Source: Muribaculaceae bacterium
GTDB lineage: Bacteria > Bacteroidota > Bacteroidia > Bacteroidales > Muribaculaceae
Assembly (NCBI GenBank): GCA_017620635.1
Contig: JAGAUV010000073.1
Location: forward strand, 1-64,000
Direction: 5' to 3'
Length of the DNA: 64,000 bases
In this document: positions 18,369-27,246 of the stretch, one piece after another
Position numbering within the stretch: the stretch's first letter is position 1
Layout: each line of letters starts with the position of its first letter
Made by a program: the position numbers and the translations under genes
The notes under the pieces: generated by a model
Told to the model about the DNA's origin: nothing
Database searches by the model: none
Seen by the model: the letters and a program-made list of their open reading frames with translations, nothing else

Positions 18369-19909
18369 TTTGGTGAAAGAGTTATGATAGGCACAAGCAT
18401 TTCTTCCATGGATATTCCTCCGTGCTGGAATGTGCCGGTGTAGTATTGTACGTAGTAATTGTAATTGTTCGGATAGGCGAAGAAATCGTTGGGCACGGCA
18501 AAGATATAGGCTGTCGAGACATTTGGAACCGGCAGTCCGTAGCGAGCCGGGCTCTTGATTTCATAGACATGTTTCGCGTTGTAGGCCAGATTCTTGCCGA
18601 GCTTGTAGCGGAGGTTGGTGTTGGTGTTCTTGTCGCCTACCACCTTTGTGGGGTTGTCCACACGTATGGTGCCGTGATCGGTGGTAAGCACTATCTTATA
18701 GCCGCGAGCCGCTATGCGGCGGAATATCTCGAGTGCCGACGAATGTCGGAACCACGACTCTGTGAGCGAGCGGTAGGCTGCGTTGGTGGCGGCGAGCTCG
18801 CGGATCATCTTGGATTCCGTACGAGCATGCGACAGCATGTCGATGAAATTGAACACTATCACATTGAGATCGTTGGCTTCAAGCTGCGAAAAGTCGCGGA
18901 GCAGACGTTCGCCGGCCGCCGAATCGTTGATCTTGTTATAGGAGAATTTGCATTTGCGGCGATAGCGCTCGAAGAGGGTGGCGATAAGCGGCGACTCGTT
19001 GAGGTTCTTGCCCTCCTCCGAGTCCTCGTCGACCCACAGGTCGGGAAACATCTTTTCGATCTGCGCCGGCATGAGACCCGAGAATATCGAGTTTCGGGCG
19101 TATTGAGTCGCGGTGGGCAGTATCGTGGTGTAGAGTCCTTCGTCGAAGGTAAAGTATTCGGCGAGATACGGTTTGATGGTGCGCCACTGGTCGAGACGGA
19201 AATTGTCGATGAGTATGAAGAACACTTTTTCTCCTGCATCGAGAAGCGGAAATATCTTGCCCGGCATTATCTGGGGGCTCATGAGCGGACGATTGTCGTT
19301 GTCGGTCATCCATGACTCATAATTGCGTCGCACCCATTTGAAGAACTCATTCTCGGCTTCGCGCTTCTGGTTCTCGAGCAGCTCGAGCATGTCGTTGTCG
19401 GATGCGGCGAGCTCCATTTCGCGGTACACCAGACGGTTGTAGAGCTCATACCACGCCTCGATGCTATCGGCCGAATTGATGAGCATGCCGAGCTGTCCGA
19501 ATTCCTCGCGATAGTCGCGGCCTGCCTTTTCCGATATCAGGCGGTCGCTGTGAAGGTGCTTTTTGATTGCGATGAGTATCTGGTTTGGATTGACAGGCTT
19601 TATAAGATAATCGGCTATCTTGCTGCCGACGGCCTGGTCCATGATGTTTTCTTCCTCGCTCTTGGTTATCATTATTACAGGCGTTTCGGGACGCAGCTGT
19701 TTGATCATGGCGAGGGTCTCGAGCCCGGTAAGTCCCGGCATGTTTTCATCAAGTATGATAAGGTCGAAAGGCTCGGCTGTGGCCATGTCGAGAGCGTCGC
19801 GGCCGTTGTTGGCGGTCACTACGTCATAGCCTTTATTGCTCAGAAACAGTAGGTGGGGCTTGAGAAGATCTATTTCGTCGTCGGCCCACAGGATTCGTTG
19901 GCTGCTCAT
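18365..19909 (-). CDS. porX: T9SS response regulator PorX (receiver + PglZ)
   Basis: A 514-residue two-domain protein. Residues 1-120 are a CheY-like receiver with the phosphoacceptor Asp54 ([10 protein letters not shown]), acidic pair D10-D11 and the switch K in MITKSEEE. A helical linker follows, then a PglZ domain of the alkaline-phosphatase superfamily (residues about 225-510; [14 protein letters not shown] with its metal Asp, [30 protein letters not shown], and [10 protein letters not shown]). This architecture is that of PorX, the regulator of type IX secretion genes that works with the kinase PorY and an ECF sigma factor in Porphyromonas gingivalis. Its PglZ domain has been reported to be a nucleotide phosphodiesterase. 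It is the first gene of a porX-tsaE-birA unit; PorY is not in the window. Confidence 0.93.
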   Translation of the reverse strand: MSSQRILWADDEIDLLKPHLLFLSNKGYDVVTANNGRDALDMATAEPFDLIILDENMPGLTGLETLAMIKQLRPETPVIMITKSEEENIMDQAVGSKIADYLIKPVNPNQILIAIKKHLHSDRLISEKAGRDYREEFGQLGMLINSADSIEAWYELYNRLVYREMELAASDNDMLELLENQKREAENEFFKWVRRNYESWMTDNDNRPLMSPQIMPGKIFPLLDAGEKVFFILIDNFRLDQWRTIKPYLAEYFTFDEGLYTTILPTATQYARNSIFSGLMPAQIEKMFPDLWVDEDSEEGKNLNESPLIATLFERYRRKCKFSYNKINDSAAGERLLRDFSQLEANDLNVIVFNFIDMLSHARTESKMIRELAATNAAYRSLTESWFRHSSALEIFRRIAARGYKIVLTTDHGTIRVDNPTKVVGDKNTNTNLRYKLGKNLAYNAKHVYEIKSPARYGLPVPNVSTAYIFAVPNDFFAYPNNYNYYVQYYTGTFQHGGISMEEMLVPIITLSPK

Positions 19910-19926
19910 ACGGCAAAGTTAAGCTT

Positions 19927-20556
19927 TTAATCGTTAATAAGCAATAGCGGAGCCTCGGGTCCGAGGTTGAAAATGAGGTCGAGTACCGACAGCGAGGGCA
20001 TGAAGCCGTGTCGGTCCGACCAAATCTGGCTGTAAGGACGGCTGAGGGCAATTTTAGAGAAGTCGGTGCGGCGGTAGTCGTGGATGTCGTCGCCCGTCTT
20101 TTCACACATTGGCGCTATGCCGAGTATCTTTCGTATTATTGCGTCGGCTTCGAGCACGAGGTCAGTCACGGGTCTGTGCTCAGGGCTGAAGAGTGGAGCA
20201 AAGCGGTCGATGTAGAACTCGAAATAAGGCGTGCGCGAGTATGCCGATTCGAGAGCCTGCATGTGTACTTCCCACCATCGGCCGTGGTCGGAGACGGTAA
20301 CACGGTCCCATGTGAGGTTGCCGGCCATAAATGCGCCTTCGGGACGGCTTACCGGCACTGTGAGACGCAGTTCGCCGTCGGTTCCGGCGATGGAGTAGCG
20401 GTGGACCGACTTGAAGCGTTTGTCGTAGCGCAGTGAAGTGTCGATTACCGACCGTTCGTACTGTGCGGCAAGCTTATAGTATGCCACGCTGCCGAAGAGC
20501 TGTGGCGGCAGCAGGGCGCAGATGTCATCGGAATATCGGCAGAGGGGCGACCTCAT
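19927..20556 (-). CDS. WbqC-like protein
   Basis: A 209-residue protein resembling the WbqC family, often found near polysaccharide genes and of unproven biochemical role. Seen: LLPPQLFGSVAYYKLAAQYE near the N-terminus, LRLTVPVSRPEG (usual LT.PV pattern) near residue 64, TPYFEFYIDRFAPLF near residue 108, and Y-S-Q-I-W-S-D-R-H-G-F-M-P-S-L-S-VLDLIFNLGP at the C-terminus. It overlaps the lepB stop by four bases, so it is co-translated with signal peptidase I. Confidence 0.85.
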   Translation of the reverse strand: MRSPLCRYSDDICALLPPQLFGSVAYYKLAAQYERSVIDTSLRYDKRFKSVHRYSIAGTDGELRLTVPVSRPEGAFMAGNLTWDRVTVSDHGRWWEVHMQALESAYSRTPYFEFYIDRFAPLFSPEHRPVTDLVLEADAIIRKILGIAPMCEKTGDDIHDYRRTDFSKIALSRPYSQIWSDRHGFMPSLSVLDLIFNLGPEAPLLLIND

Positions 20557-22043
20557 TTTTTGTCGGGATTGGCGCTGTGCAGGAAGCGGCCGAAGCGTAT
20601 CTTGCCGTCGAACAGACCGCGTGTGGGATCGAAGGATGCCAGCACTATCATGGGTGTGCCCACGACATGATCCTCGGGCACAAAGCCCCAGAAGCGCGAG
20701 TCCTGTGAGTTGTCACGGTTGTCGCCCATCATGAAGTAATAGTCCATGTCGAAGGTGTAGGTGTCGGCCGGTTTGCCGTCGATCATCACTTTGCCTGTGG
20801 CCTCGTCGAAGGTAGCGTCGTGTCCTTCGTAGTTGCGGATGCAGCGTTGGTAACGGGTCCATGCGTCGCGGTCGAGCTTTATTGTATCGCCTTTGCGCGG
20901 CACATAGAGGCCATCGTCGCCGCCGTAGTCCGACAGTGTCCAGCTGCCTTCGCTGCCATAGGGGAAGAGCATGGCGTTGAGCCCCGAGTCATAGAAGTTG
21001 GGGGCTATCTCGTTGAATTTGACCACATCGGTCAGCAAGCCTTCGGCTTTCATGGTGTCGATCATCTCGGCGGTCAGAGGGGCCATGTAGGCCATCTGAG
21101 AGATGGATGACGCCGGCAGGAATGCTGCGAGGTTGTTGCGCGAGGGTGTGCCGGGCTGGTATGCGAAAATGTCGGTGTTGGTTATGTCGAGAGCTTTCAG
21201 ATCGTCCTCGGTAAGCGGCCGCGAGGTGGTAAAGATGTAGTTGAACTGCACGTTGTGCGGAAACTCGCGCGCCTGGCCGTCGATATATATTGTATCGCCC
21301 TTGATGCTGATTCGCTGGCCGGGGAGAGCTACGGCGCGTTTCACGAAGTTCTGACGGCGGTCGACAGGACGGTATATTATATCGCCGAAACGGGTCTTGT
21401 TGGTGTTGACCTCTTTCCAGCCGTACTGGTCCACGAGGAGGTCGTAGTACTGGGGCGTTTCTTCGAATTTAGTAGCCACGGTGTCGCCGGCAGGGAAGTT
21501 GAATACAACTATATCGCCTTCGGCAACGTCGCGGAGGCCTTTGAGTCGCTTGTATTTTACCGAAGGATTGTCGAGATAGGATTTGAAGCCGAAGAGCGAA
21601 TTGTGCACCAGTGGGAAGTTGACGGGAGTCATGGGTACACGCGGGCCGTAGACCATCTTGTTGACCCACAGGTAGTCGCCGGTAAGGAGCGTCTTCTCAA
21701 GCGAGCTTGAGGGTATCTGATAGTTCTGTCCCACGAAAGCGAACACGAAGTAGACCAGAATGAGGGCATATACGATGGCATCGACCCAGCTCATCACAGA
21801 GCGAGTGAGCTTCGACTTGCTGTTTTTCCACCAGGTAAAAGGAATGTATCCGGTAATGTAGATGTCGAAAAGCAAAAGTTCGAAGACGGCGAGCCACCAT
21901 GTGCCCATCCATGCCACCCAAAGGAAGAATATAAGGCTAACAAGGCCGAAGCGAATCCAGCGTGTAGGTTTGTTGTCTTTCACGCGGCGGATGAAATCTT
22001 CGGCGAAAGTCATTTTATTGTTGTCTGTTGTGTCCTTGATCAT
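20553..22043 (-). CDS. lepB: Signal peptidase I
   Basis: A 496-residue inner-membrane protease that removes signal peptides from exported proteins. Two or three N-terminal membrane segments (about residues 33-60 and 85-105) precede the periplasmic catalytic domain. The catalytic Ser lies in IPSSSLEKTLLTGDYLWVNK (about residue 113) and the general-base Lys in RQNFVKRAVALPGQRI (about residue 225). MMGDNRDNSQDSRFWGFVPEDHVVG is the C-terminal conserved box. An insertion between boxes makes it longer than the E. coli enzyme, as is usual for Bacteroidales. I use the ATG at 22043; a TTG lies three codons upstream. Confidence 0.95.
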   Translation of the reverse strand: MIKDTTDNNKMTFAEDFIRRVKDNKPTRWIRFGLVSLIFFLWVAWMGTWWLAVFELLLFDIYITGYIPFTWWKNSKSKLTRSVMSWVDAIVYALILVYFVFAFVGQNYQIPSSSLEKTLLTGDYLWVNKMVYGPRVPMTPVNFPLVHNSLFGFKSYLDNPSVKYKRLKGLRDVAEGDIVVFNFPAGDTVATKFEETPQYYDLLVDQYGWKEVNTNKTRFGDIIYRPVDRRQNFVKRAVALPGQRISIKGDTIYIDGQAREFPHNVQFNYIFTTSRPLTEDDLKALDITNTDIFAYQPGTPSRNNLAAFLPASSISQMAYMAPLTAEMIDTMKAEGLLTDVVKFNEIAPNFYDSGLNAMLFPYGSEGSWTLSDYGGDDGLYVPRKGDTIKLDRDAWTRYQRCIRNYEGHDATFDEATGKVMIDGKPADTYTFDMDYYFMMGDNRDNSQDSRFWGFVPEDHVVGTPMIVLASFDPTRGLFDGKIRFGRFLHSANPDKK

Positions 22044-22049
22044 AATGCG

Positions 22050-22082
22050 CAAAATTACTAAAATTTTTAATTAGCTCCGCAA
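22050..22082 (-). promoter_or_regulatory. Promoter for lepB, near-leaderless
   Basis: On the minus strand TAATTTTG (22050-22057) is a perfect TAnnTTTG -7 element ending seven bases before the lepB ATG; a TTG lies about 22 bp upstream (22080-22082). Transcription would begin at or next to the start codon. Confidence 0.6.
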
Positions 22083-22180
22083 TAAATACAATTAACTTAT
22101 GTTATTATAGTAGGCGCGTTGCTGAGATCGATGCGAAAATCGAAATGTAGGCGCGATGTTGAAACTGTAAAAACCGGTCA

Positions 22181-23164
22181 ATGATATATATGGTATTCGC
22201 TATTATATTTGTTCTGATGCTGGTGTCCGAGCTTATCTACTTCGCTACCGCAAAGAGATTGAATATAGTAGACCAATCTAATCCGAGGTCGTCGCATACC
22301 TCTGTTACCCTGCGAGGGGGCGGTATAGTGTTTCTGTTCGGCGTATGGCTTTATGCCGCATTTTTCGGCATCACATATCCGTTGTTCCTGCTTGGCCTGA
22401 CTATTATCGGACTCGTCAGTTTTATCGACGATATACGGTCGCTGTCGGTGGGCTGCCGTCTGCTGGTGCAGTTTGTGTCGGTGTTTCTGATGCTGTGTCA
22501 GCTCGGCTTGCCTGATATTCATTACTGGTGGCTTGTGCCGGTGGTTCTTGTGGTGTGTGTCGGTATTGTCAACGCCTACAACTTCATGGACGGTGTCAAC
22601 GGTATTACCGGAGGCTATTCGCTCGCAGTGCTGTTGCCGCTGATATATCTCAATCACAGTTACGGGTTTATCGACAACGCATTTCTCTGCGTCGTCGGGA
22701 TGAGTCTGATCGTGTTCTGTATCTTCAATTTCCGGCGTAAGGCCGTATGCTTTGCCGGCGATGTGGGCTCGATATCCATAGCCTTTATTCTGCTCTTTGC
22801 CCTGTGCCGGCTGATTCTTGCGACCGGCGACATGTCATACCTCGTATTCCTGGCGGTCTACGGAGTCGATGCCGTGCTTACCATATGCCACCGCATGCGG
22901 CTGCACGAAAATCTCGGCGAGGCGCACCGCAAGCATGCCTATCAGCTGATGGCAAACGAGCTCAAGGTGCCGCAGCTCCTTGTGACGTCGCTTTATATGG
23001 TCTTGCAGCTCGCCATATCGGCCGGGCTCATTTTCCTGCCGGTAAACCATTATGTCTACTTTGCCGCTGTGGTCGTGATTCTCGCGATAGCATACATAAT
23101 CTTTATGAAGAAGAATTATCATCTTCATCGCGAGTATCTTGACTCTAATAATATAAAATCTTAA
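22181..23164 (+). CDS. WecA/MraY-like sugar-1-phosphate transferase
   Basis: A 327-residue polytopic membrane protein (about ten hydrophobic segments) of the polyprenyl-phosphate N-acetylhexosamine-1-phosphate transferase family. It would move a sugar-phosphate from a UDP-sugar to undecaprenyl phosphate, the first step of an O-antigen or capsule unit. Diagnostic segments: NPRSSHTSVTLRGGGI (about residue 34), the acidic FIDDIRSLS (about residue 84), VNAYNFMDGVNGITGG (about residue 130), FAGDVGSISIAF (about residue 193) and the cytoplasmic loop HRKHAYQ with its conserved His. It is followed 13 bp later by a GH5 gene, so the two may be co-expressed. Confidence 0.92.
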   Translation: MIYMVFAIIFVLMLVSELIYFATAKRLNIVDQSNPRSSHTSVTLRGGGIVFLFGVWLYAAFFGITYPLFLLGLTIIGLVSFIDDIRSLSVGCRLLVQFVSVFLMLCQLGLPDIHYWWLVPVVLVVCVGIVNAYNFMDGVNGITGGYSLAVLLPLIYLNHSYGFIDNAFLCVVGMSLIVFCIFNFRRKAVCFAGDVGSISIAFILLFALCRLILATGDMSYLVFLAVYGVDAVLTICHRMRLHENLGEAHRKHAYQLMANELKVPQLLVTSLYMVLQLAISAGLIFLPVNHYVYFAAVVVILAIAYIIFMKKNYHLHREYLDSNNIKS

Positions 23165-23177
23165 ACATAAGGTAAAT

Positions 23178-24302
23178 ATGGCCGAGATAGACCGACGGGA
23201 ATTTCTGAAGATTATGGTGCCGGCGGCATTGGGCGCGGCGCTGATGCCCGGCGAACTGCTGGCATCCTCAAAAACAGCTGCAAAGACTGCCGGGGGAGTT
23301 CTCGACAGGATGCCTGTGTGGAAGGGTTTCAATCTGCTCAATAAGTTCATGCCATATGGCCAGTCGGCCTTCGACGAGCGCGATTTCGAGATCATGGCGC
23401 AGTGGGGTTTCAATTTTGCCCGTCTGCCCCTGTCGTATTGGTGTTGGAGCAGAGAAGACGACTGGTACTCTGTCGACGAGAAGGTGCTCCGCGATATCGA
23501 CAGAGCCGTCGAGCTCGGGCGTCAGTATGGCATACATATCAACCTCAATTTCCACCGCGTGCCCGGCTACTGCATCAATAAGGATGACAATCAGCCGGTA
23601 ACGACCAATATATTTGAGGACGAAGCGCCGCTCGAGGCTTGCGCGTTCCACTGGAAGCTCTTTGCCGAGCGCTATAAGGACTACAGCAATGCCGACCTTA
23701 GTTTCAACCTTATCAATGAAGCCCCTTCGATAGAAGCCGAAAAGTACGACAAGGTGGCTCGCCGGCTCATAAAGGCGATACGCGATGTCGATTCCGACCG
23801 CATCATATTTGTCGACGGAAAGGACGTCGGTACTCAGCCTCTTATGACCATTACCGACATACCCGGCGTGGTGCAGAGCGGCCGCGGCTATCAGCCTTTC
23901 CTGCTCACACATCTGCGCGCGAACTGGGCCAACGGCTGGGATGCCATACAGAATTACCCGAAGGATAAGGTAACATGGCCTTTTGAGTTCGACGGCCGTA
24001 TACACGACAAGGATTATCTTCGTGAGGCTTCCGTAGCACCCTGGAAGCCGTGGGTAGAGGCCGGCGGCAAAGTGCATATAGGCGAGTTCGGCTGCCATAA
24101 CCATACGCCGCATCCCACCGTGCTGGCATGGCTCGACGATCTGCTGTCGGTATTCGACGAGCAGGGCTGGGGCTGGTCTCTGTGGAATCTAAGCGGCTCT
24201 TTCGGCGTGTTCGACAGCGGCCGAAGCGATGTGAAGTATGAGAACTTCAAGGGCCGTGCGTTAGACCGCGCCATGCTTGAGGTGTTGCTTGCTCATCTCT
24301 GA
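23178..24302 (+). CDS. GH5-family glycoside hydrolase, exported
   Basis: A 374-residue enzyme of glycoside hydrolase family 5 (clan A barrel). A Tat-like signal (DRREFLK, then a hydrophobic stretch) is present at the N-terminus. The acid/base Glu is in LINEAPS (Glu181), the nucleophile Glu in HIGEFGCHNHTPH (Glu303), and the early WGFNFARLPLSYW strand matches the family. The C-terminal WGWSLWNLSGSFGVFDSGR is typical of GH5 exo- or endo-beta-glycosidases. Substrate cannot be told from sequence; cellulase-like annotations are generic. It sits behind a WecA-like transferase, so trimming of a self-made glycan is as plausible as nutrition. Confidence 0.9.
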   Translation: MAEIDRREFLKIMVPAALGAALMPGELLASSKTAAKTAGGVLDRMPVWKGFNLLNKFMPYGQSAFDERDFEIMAQWGFNFARLPLSYWCWSREDDWYSVDEKVLRDIDRAVELGRQYGIHINLNFHRVPGYCINKDDNQPVTTNIFEDEAPLEACAFHWKLFAERYKDYSNADLSFNLINEAPSIEAEKYDKVARRLIKAIRDVDSDRIIFVDGKDVGTQPLMTITDIPGVVQSGRGYQPFLLTHLRANWANGWDAIQNYPKDKVTWPFEFDGRIHDKDYLREASVAPWKPWVEAGGKVHIGEFGCHNHTPHPTVLAWLDDLLSVFDEQGWGWSLWNLSGSFGVFDSGRSDVKYENFKGRALDRAMLEVLLAHL

Positions 24303-24327
24303 TATCTTATCCATATAATACTACATT

Positions 24328-24352
24328 CGCCCGGAGCCGGACGCTCCGGGCG
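24328..24352. terminator. Bidirectional hairpin between GH5 and EEP genes
   Basis: Perfect 10-bp stem (24328-24337 with 24343-24352) and five-base loop in the gap between convergent genes. Only weak U runs flank it. Confidence 0.6.
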
Positions 24353-24379
24353 ATTGCCCTTCTGATGTATGGATTATTA

Positions 24380-25300
24380 TTAAGGGAGTTCGATAGTGAC
24401 TTTTACGGGGAAGTGATCGGACGGCGTACGAGCCTCGTAGTCGTTGAGCGAGAGCTCGGCCGGAGCGTCGGTGGTGTCAAGTTTGTCGCTCGTGCCCTTG
24501 GGCGAACGGTATGTGTCGGTAAGCACGCCGTATTTGTGTACCTTTATCGAGGGGCTGAGGAAGATGTGGTCGATGCGCTCGTCGGTGTATGCGCCGGTCT
24601 TGTAGTTGTTGAAGGTGCCGTTGTTCTGATATACGAAATCAGAGGCGTCGTGAGAGTCGACGAGTCCGCACTCGAGGACTGTGCGGTAGGCGTCACTGTT
24701 CTGATCCACGTTGAAGTCGCCTGTCAGGAAAGCCGGAAGCTTGCTGCCGAGCTCTTTGATCTTGTCTCTGATGAGCTTGGCGCTCTCGATACGGGCTTTG
24801 ACTCCGATATGGTCCATGTGGAGGTTGAACATCAGGAACTCTTTGCCCGACTCTTTGTGGCGGAAGTGTCCCCATGTGCAAATTCTTACACATACGGCGT
24901 CCCATCCCAGACCGGGGCGGTCGGGGTGCTCTGAGAGCCAGAAATCGCCGTGGTCGATAAGGTCGAACTTGTCGGGGCGGTAGAAGATAGCCGAGTGCTC
25001 GCCGCCTTCCTTGCCGTCGTCACGACCTACGCCGATGTATTTGTGCTGCGGAAGCGCTTTGTCGAGATCCTCGAGCTGGCTCTTGAAACCTTCCTGAGTG
25101 CCGAAGATATCGAAATCGTGGAAACGAATGAGGTCGGCTACATGCGGCATGCGTCGTTCCCAGCCGTTGCCGGCTTTGTCGTCGTTTCCGTTGAGGAGAC
25201 GTATGTTGTAGGTGGCGACATTGAATATAGGTCCGGCGGCAGAGGCACACAGTGCTGACAGAGCGACAATGCCGGCGGATAAGATGATGCGTAGTTTCAT
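24380..25300 (-). CDS. Endonuclease/exonuclease/phosphatase (EEP) family protein, secreted
   Basis: A 306-residue secreted hydrolase of the EEP superfamily. I chose the ATG at 25300 because it opens a clean signal peptide (MKLRIILSAGIVALSALCASA); the frame runs upstream to 25363 without a signal. Catalytic landmarks: the ATYNIRL Asn, FGTQEG with the metal-binding Glu, FNLHMDHIG, the LTGDFNVDQNS Asp/Asn pair, RIDHIF and the terminal SDHFPVK His. Members cleave phosphodiesters or phosphate esters in nucleic acids, sphingomyelin or sugar phosphates; substrate here is not determined. It stands alone, convergent to GH5 and divergent from the LtaS-like gene. Confidence 0.9.
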   Translation of the reverse strand: MKLRIILSAGIVALSALCASAAGPIFNVATYNIRLLNGNDDKAGNGWERRMPHVADLIRFHDFDIFGTQEGFKSQLEDLDKALPQHKYIGVGRDDGKEGGEHSAIFYRPDKFDLIDHGDFWLSEHPDRPGLGWDAVCVRICTWGHFRHKESGKEFLMFNLHMDHIGVKARIESAKLIRDKIKELGSKLPAFLTGDFNVDQNSDAYRTVLECGLVDSHDASDFVYQNNGTFNNYKTGAYTDERIDHIFLSPSIKVHKYGVLTDTYRSPKGTSDKLDTTDAPAELSLNDYEARTPSDHFPVKVTIELP

Positions 25301-25328
25301 GTTTATCGGATTTTGTTGGTTTATGGAC

Positions 25329-25336
25329 GCAAAAAT
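25329..25336 (-). promoter_or_regulatory. Candidate -7 element for the EEP gene
   Basis: The minus strand reads TATTTTTG, a match to TAnnTTTG, about 28 bp before the ATG. A TTTG lies at 25360-25363 with a slightly long 23-bp spacer. Confidence 0.45.
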
Positions 25337-25411
25337 AGTCATTTTTAATGAACCGTGCCTCAAAATGGATCATTTAAAATCATGTTTCGAGGTATTACAG
25401 ATTATTTTTTT

Positions 25412-25419
25412 TAACTTTG
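25412..25419 (+). promoter_or_regulatory. Candidate -7 element for the LtaS-like gene
   Basis: TAACTTTG is an exact TAnnTTTG match 30 bp before the ATG. The -33 element is unclear (TTTC at 25385-25388, 23-bp spacer). Confidence 0.5.
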
Positions 25420-25449
25420 TCTCAGAAATGTAGTTTCCATCTGTAATCC

Positions 25450-27246
25450 ATGCTGAAATATATCCTTAGGTTTATCGCCGTATTTGTCGTCTACGTGCTT
25501 GCCGGAGTCATAGGCAAGCTTGTTTTCCTGTCGTTCTACGGCACCGGCGCTGTCGCTGCCGGCGACTGGGCCGATGTGATATGGCATGGCCTTGCTATGG
25601 ATTGCACGGTGGCAGGCTATCTTAGCGCTGTGCCGGCCCTGCTTATGATAGCATCAGTGTGGCTGCCCGGCAGCAAGTTGCTGAAAGGTGTCTATACCGC
25701 CTATTCGGCTCTGACGGCCGTGATATATGCCATTGTATCGGTGGCCAATGTGTGTCTCTACGCTCACTGGGGCTTCCCCCTCGACATGACACCTGTATTT
25801 TATCTCACGTCATCGCCGACGGCTGCGGCGGCAAGTGCCACGCCGGGCGAGGCCATATGCTGCATCCTGGGCTTTGCCGTGTTTGCTTCCGTGATATTCC
25901 TGTGCCTTTGCCGGATTTGGCGTCACATACATGTCGATGTCTCCTCGCGCCGTGTGGCGGCCACTGTGCTCGGCACCGTGCTCGCAGCGGCTCTCTTTAT
26001 CCCGATCCGCGGAGGATTCACTGTGTCGACCATGAATCCGGGCCGGGCGTATTACAGCCAGCGCGCGCTGCTCAATCACGCAGCAGTCAATCCGGCTTTC
26101 AGTCTTTTGTATTCAGCCACACATCAGGCTTCGTTTGGCAAGCAGTTCCGCTACTTCGACAATGAGCGTGCCGGGGAGATATTCGGGAGCATGACCACTG
26201 CAGGCTCGGCAGTCACAGATACTCTCGTAGAGGGACGCCCCGACATATATCTTGTCATTGCCGAGAGCTTCTCGTCGCATCTCATGCCGTCGCAGGGAGG
26301 CGAAGCCATAGCCGTGTGCCTCGATTCCATGGCCCGTGACGGTGTGCTGTTCGACAATTTTTACGCCTCGAGTTTCCGTACCGACCGTGCCCTGCCGGCT
26401 ATTCTCGGCGCTATACCGGGACAGCCGACCACAAGTCTTATGAAATATGCCGACAAGACCGAAGGGCTGCCGTCGCTGCCCCGTGCGCTCAAAGACGCCG
26501 GCTACAGTATTAAATATTATTACGGCGGAGATGTGAACTTTACCAACATGAAGTCGTATCTTGTCAACTGCGGCTTCAATGATATTGTGTGTGACAAGGA
26601 TTTCGCTCTCGCCGACCGTACCGGCAAATGGGGCGCGCACGATCATCTTCTGTTCCGTCGCGTACTCGACGATGCCAGGACGGACACATCGGACAGCCCA
26701 CACTTCAGGGTAATACAGACCTCGAGCAGTCACGAGCCTTTCGAGGTGCCTTATGCCGGCCGTCATAGCGATCCGGCGGCTAATGCGTTTGCCTATACCG
26801 ACAGCTGCATAGGCGACTTCGCCCGTAATGTCGCTGATCTGCCGCGCAGATCTCTTATAATTATAGTGCCCGATCATTACGGGTGTTATCCCACCGGCCT
26901 CGACAGCGAAGAGCAGCGCCATCATGTGCCTATGGTGTTCAGCGGCAACGCGCTTACACGCCACGGTGTGCGCATAGACAGATTCGGCAGCCAGCCCGAT
27001 CTCGCCGCGACTCTGCTCGGGCAGCTCGGCATAGATGCGTCAGATTTCGTTTTCAGCCGCGATATGCTGTCGGATATCAGCTCTCCGTTTGCCTTCTATT
27101 CGTCGCCCAACGCCATATCGCTGAGCGACAGCACTGCTACCGCAACAGTAGATATTGTGAGCGGACAGATTACCGGCGACAGTGTGAATGCCGACAAGGC
27201 CAAGGCATATCTGCAGAAACTATACGATTATCTTGATTCACTTTAA
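25450..27246 (+). CDS. LtaS-family phosphoglycerol/phosphoethanolamine transferase
   Basis: A 598-residue inner-membrane enzyme. About five membrane segments occupy residues 1-195; the rest is a periplasmic sulfatase-like domain. The metal/nucleophile core is visible: DIYLVIAESFSSHL (Glu ligand), SSFRTDRALPAILGAIPG with the probable catalytic Thr311, QTSSSHEPF, and IVPDHYGCYP (Asp-His ligands). In Gram-positives this family polymerises lipoteichoic acid; in Bacteroidota, which lack teichoic acid, members are thought to transfer phosphoethanolamine or phosphoglycerol to envelope lipids or glycans. It overlaps the PAP2 gene by one base (TAATG), suggesting a joint pathway. The donor is unknown. 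Confidence 0.88.
   Translation: MLKYILRFIAVFVVYVLAGVIGKLVFLSFYGTGAVAAGDWADVIWHGLAMDCTVAGYLSAVPALLMIASVWLPGSKLLKGVYTAYSALTAVIYAIVSVANVCLYAHWGFPLDMTPVFYLTSSPTAAAASATPGEAICCILGFAVFASVIFLCLCRIWRHIHVDVSSRRVAATVLGTVLAAALFIPIRGGFTVSTMNPGRAYYSQRALLNHAAVNPAFSLLYSATHQASFGKQFRYFDNERAGEIFGSMTTAGSAVTDTLVEGRPDIYLVIAESFSSHLMPSQGGEAIAVCLDSMARDGVLFDNFYASSFRTDRALPAILGAIPGQPTTSLMKYADKTEGLPSLPRALKDAGYSIKYYYGGDVNFTNMKSYLVNCGFNDIVCDKDFALADRTGKWGAHDHLLFRRVLDDARTDTSDSPHFRVIQTSSSHEPFEVPYAGRHSDPAANAFAYTDSCIGDFARNVADLPRRSLIIIVPDHYGCYPTGLDSEEQRHHVPMVFSGNALTRHGVRIDRFGSQPDLAATLLGQLGIDASDFVFSRDMLSDISSPFAFYSSPNAISLSDSTATATVDIVSGQITGDSVNADKAKAYLQKLYDYLDSL

Noticed and set aside
17214..22043. A PglZ-type phage-defence (BREX-like) island around the PglZ protein
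   Set aside because: The PglZ domain is fused to a receiver domain as in PorX and the neighbours are housekeeping genes (tsaE, birA, lepB); no other defence genes are present.
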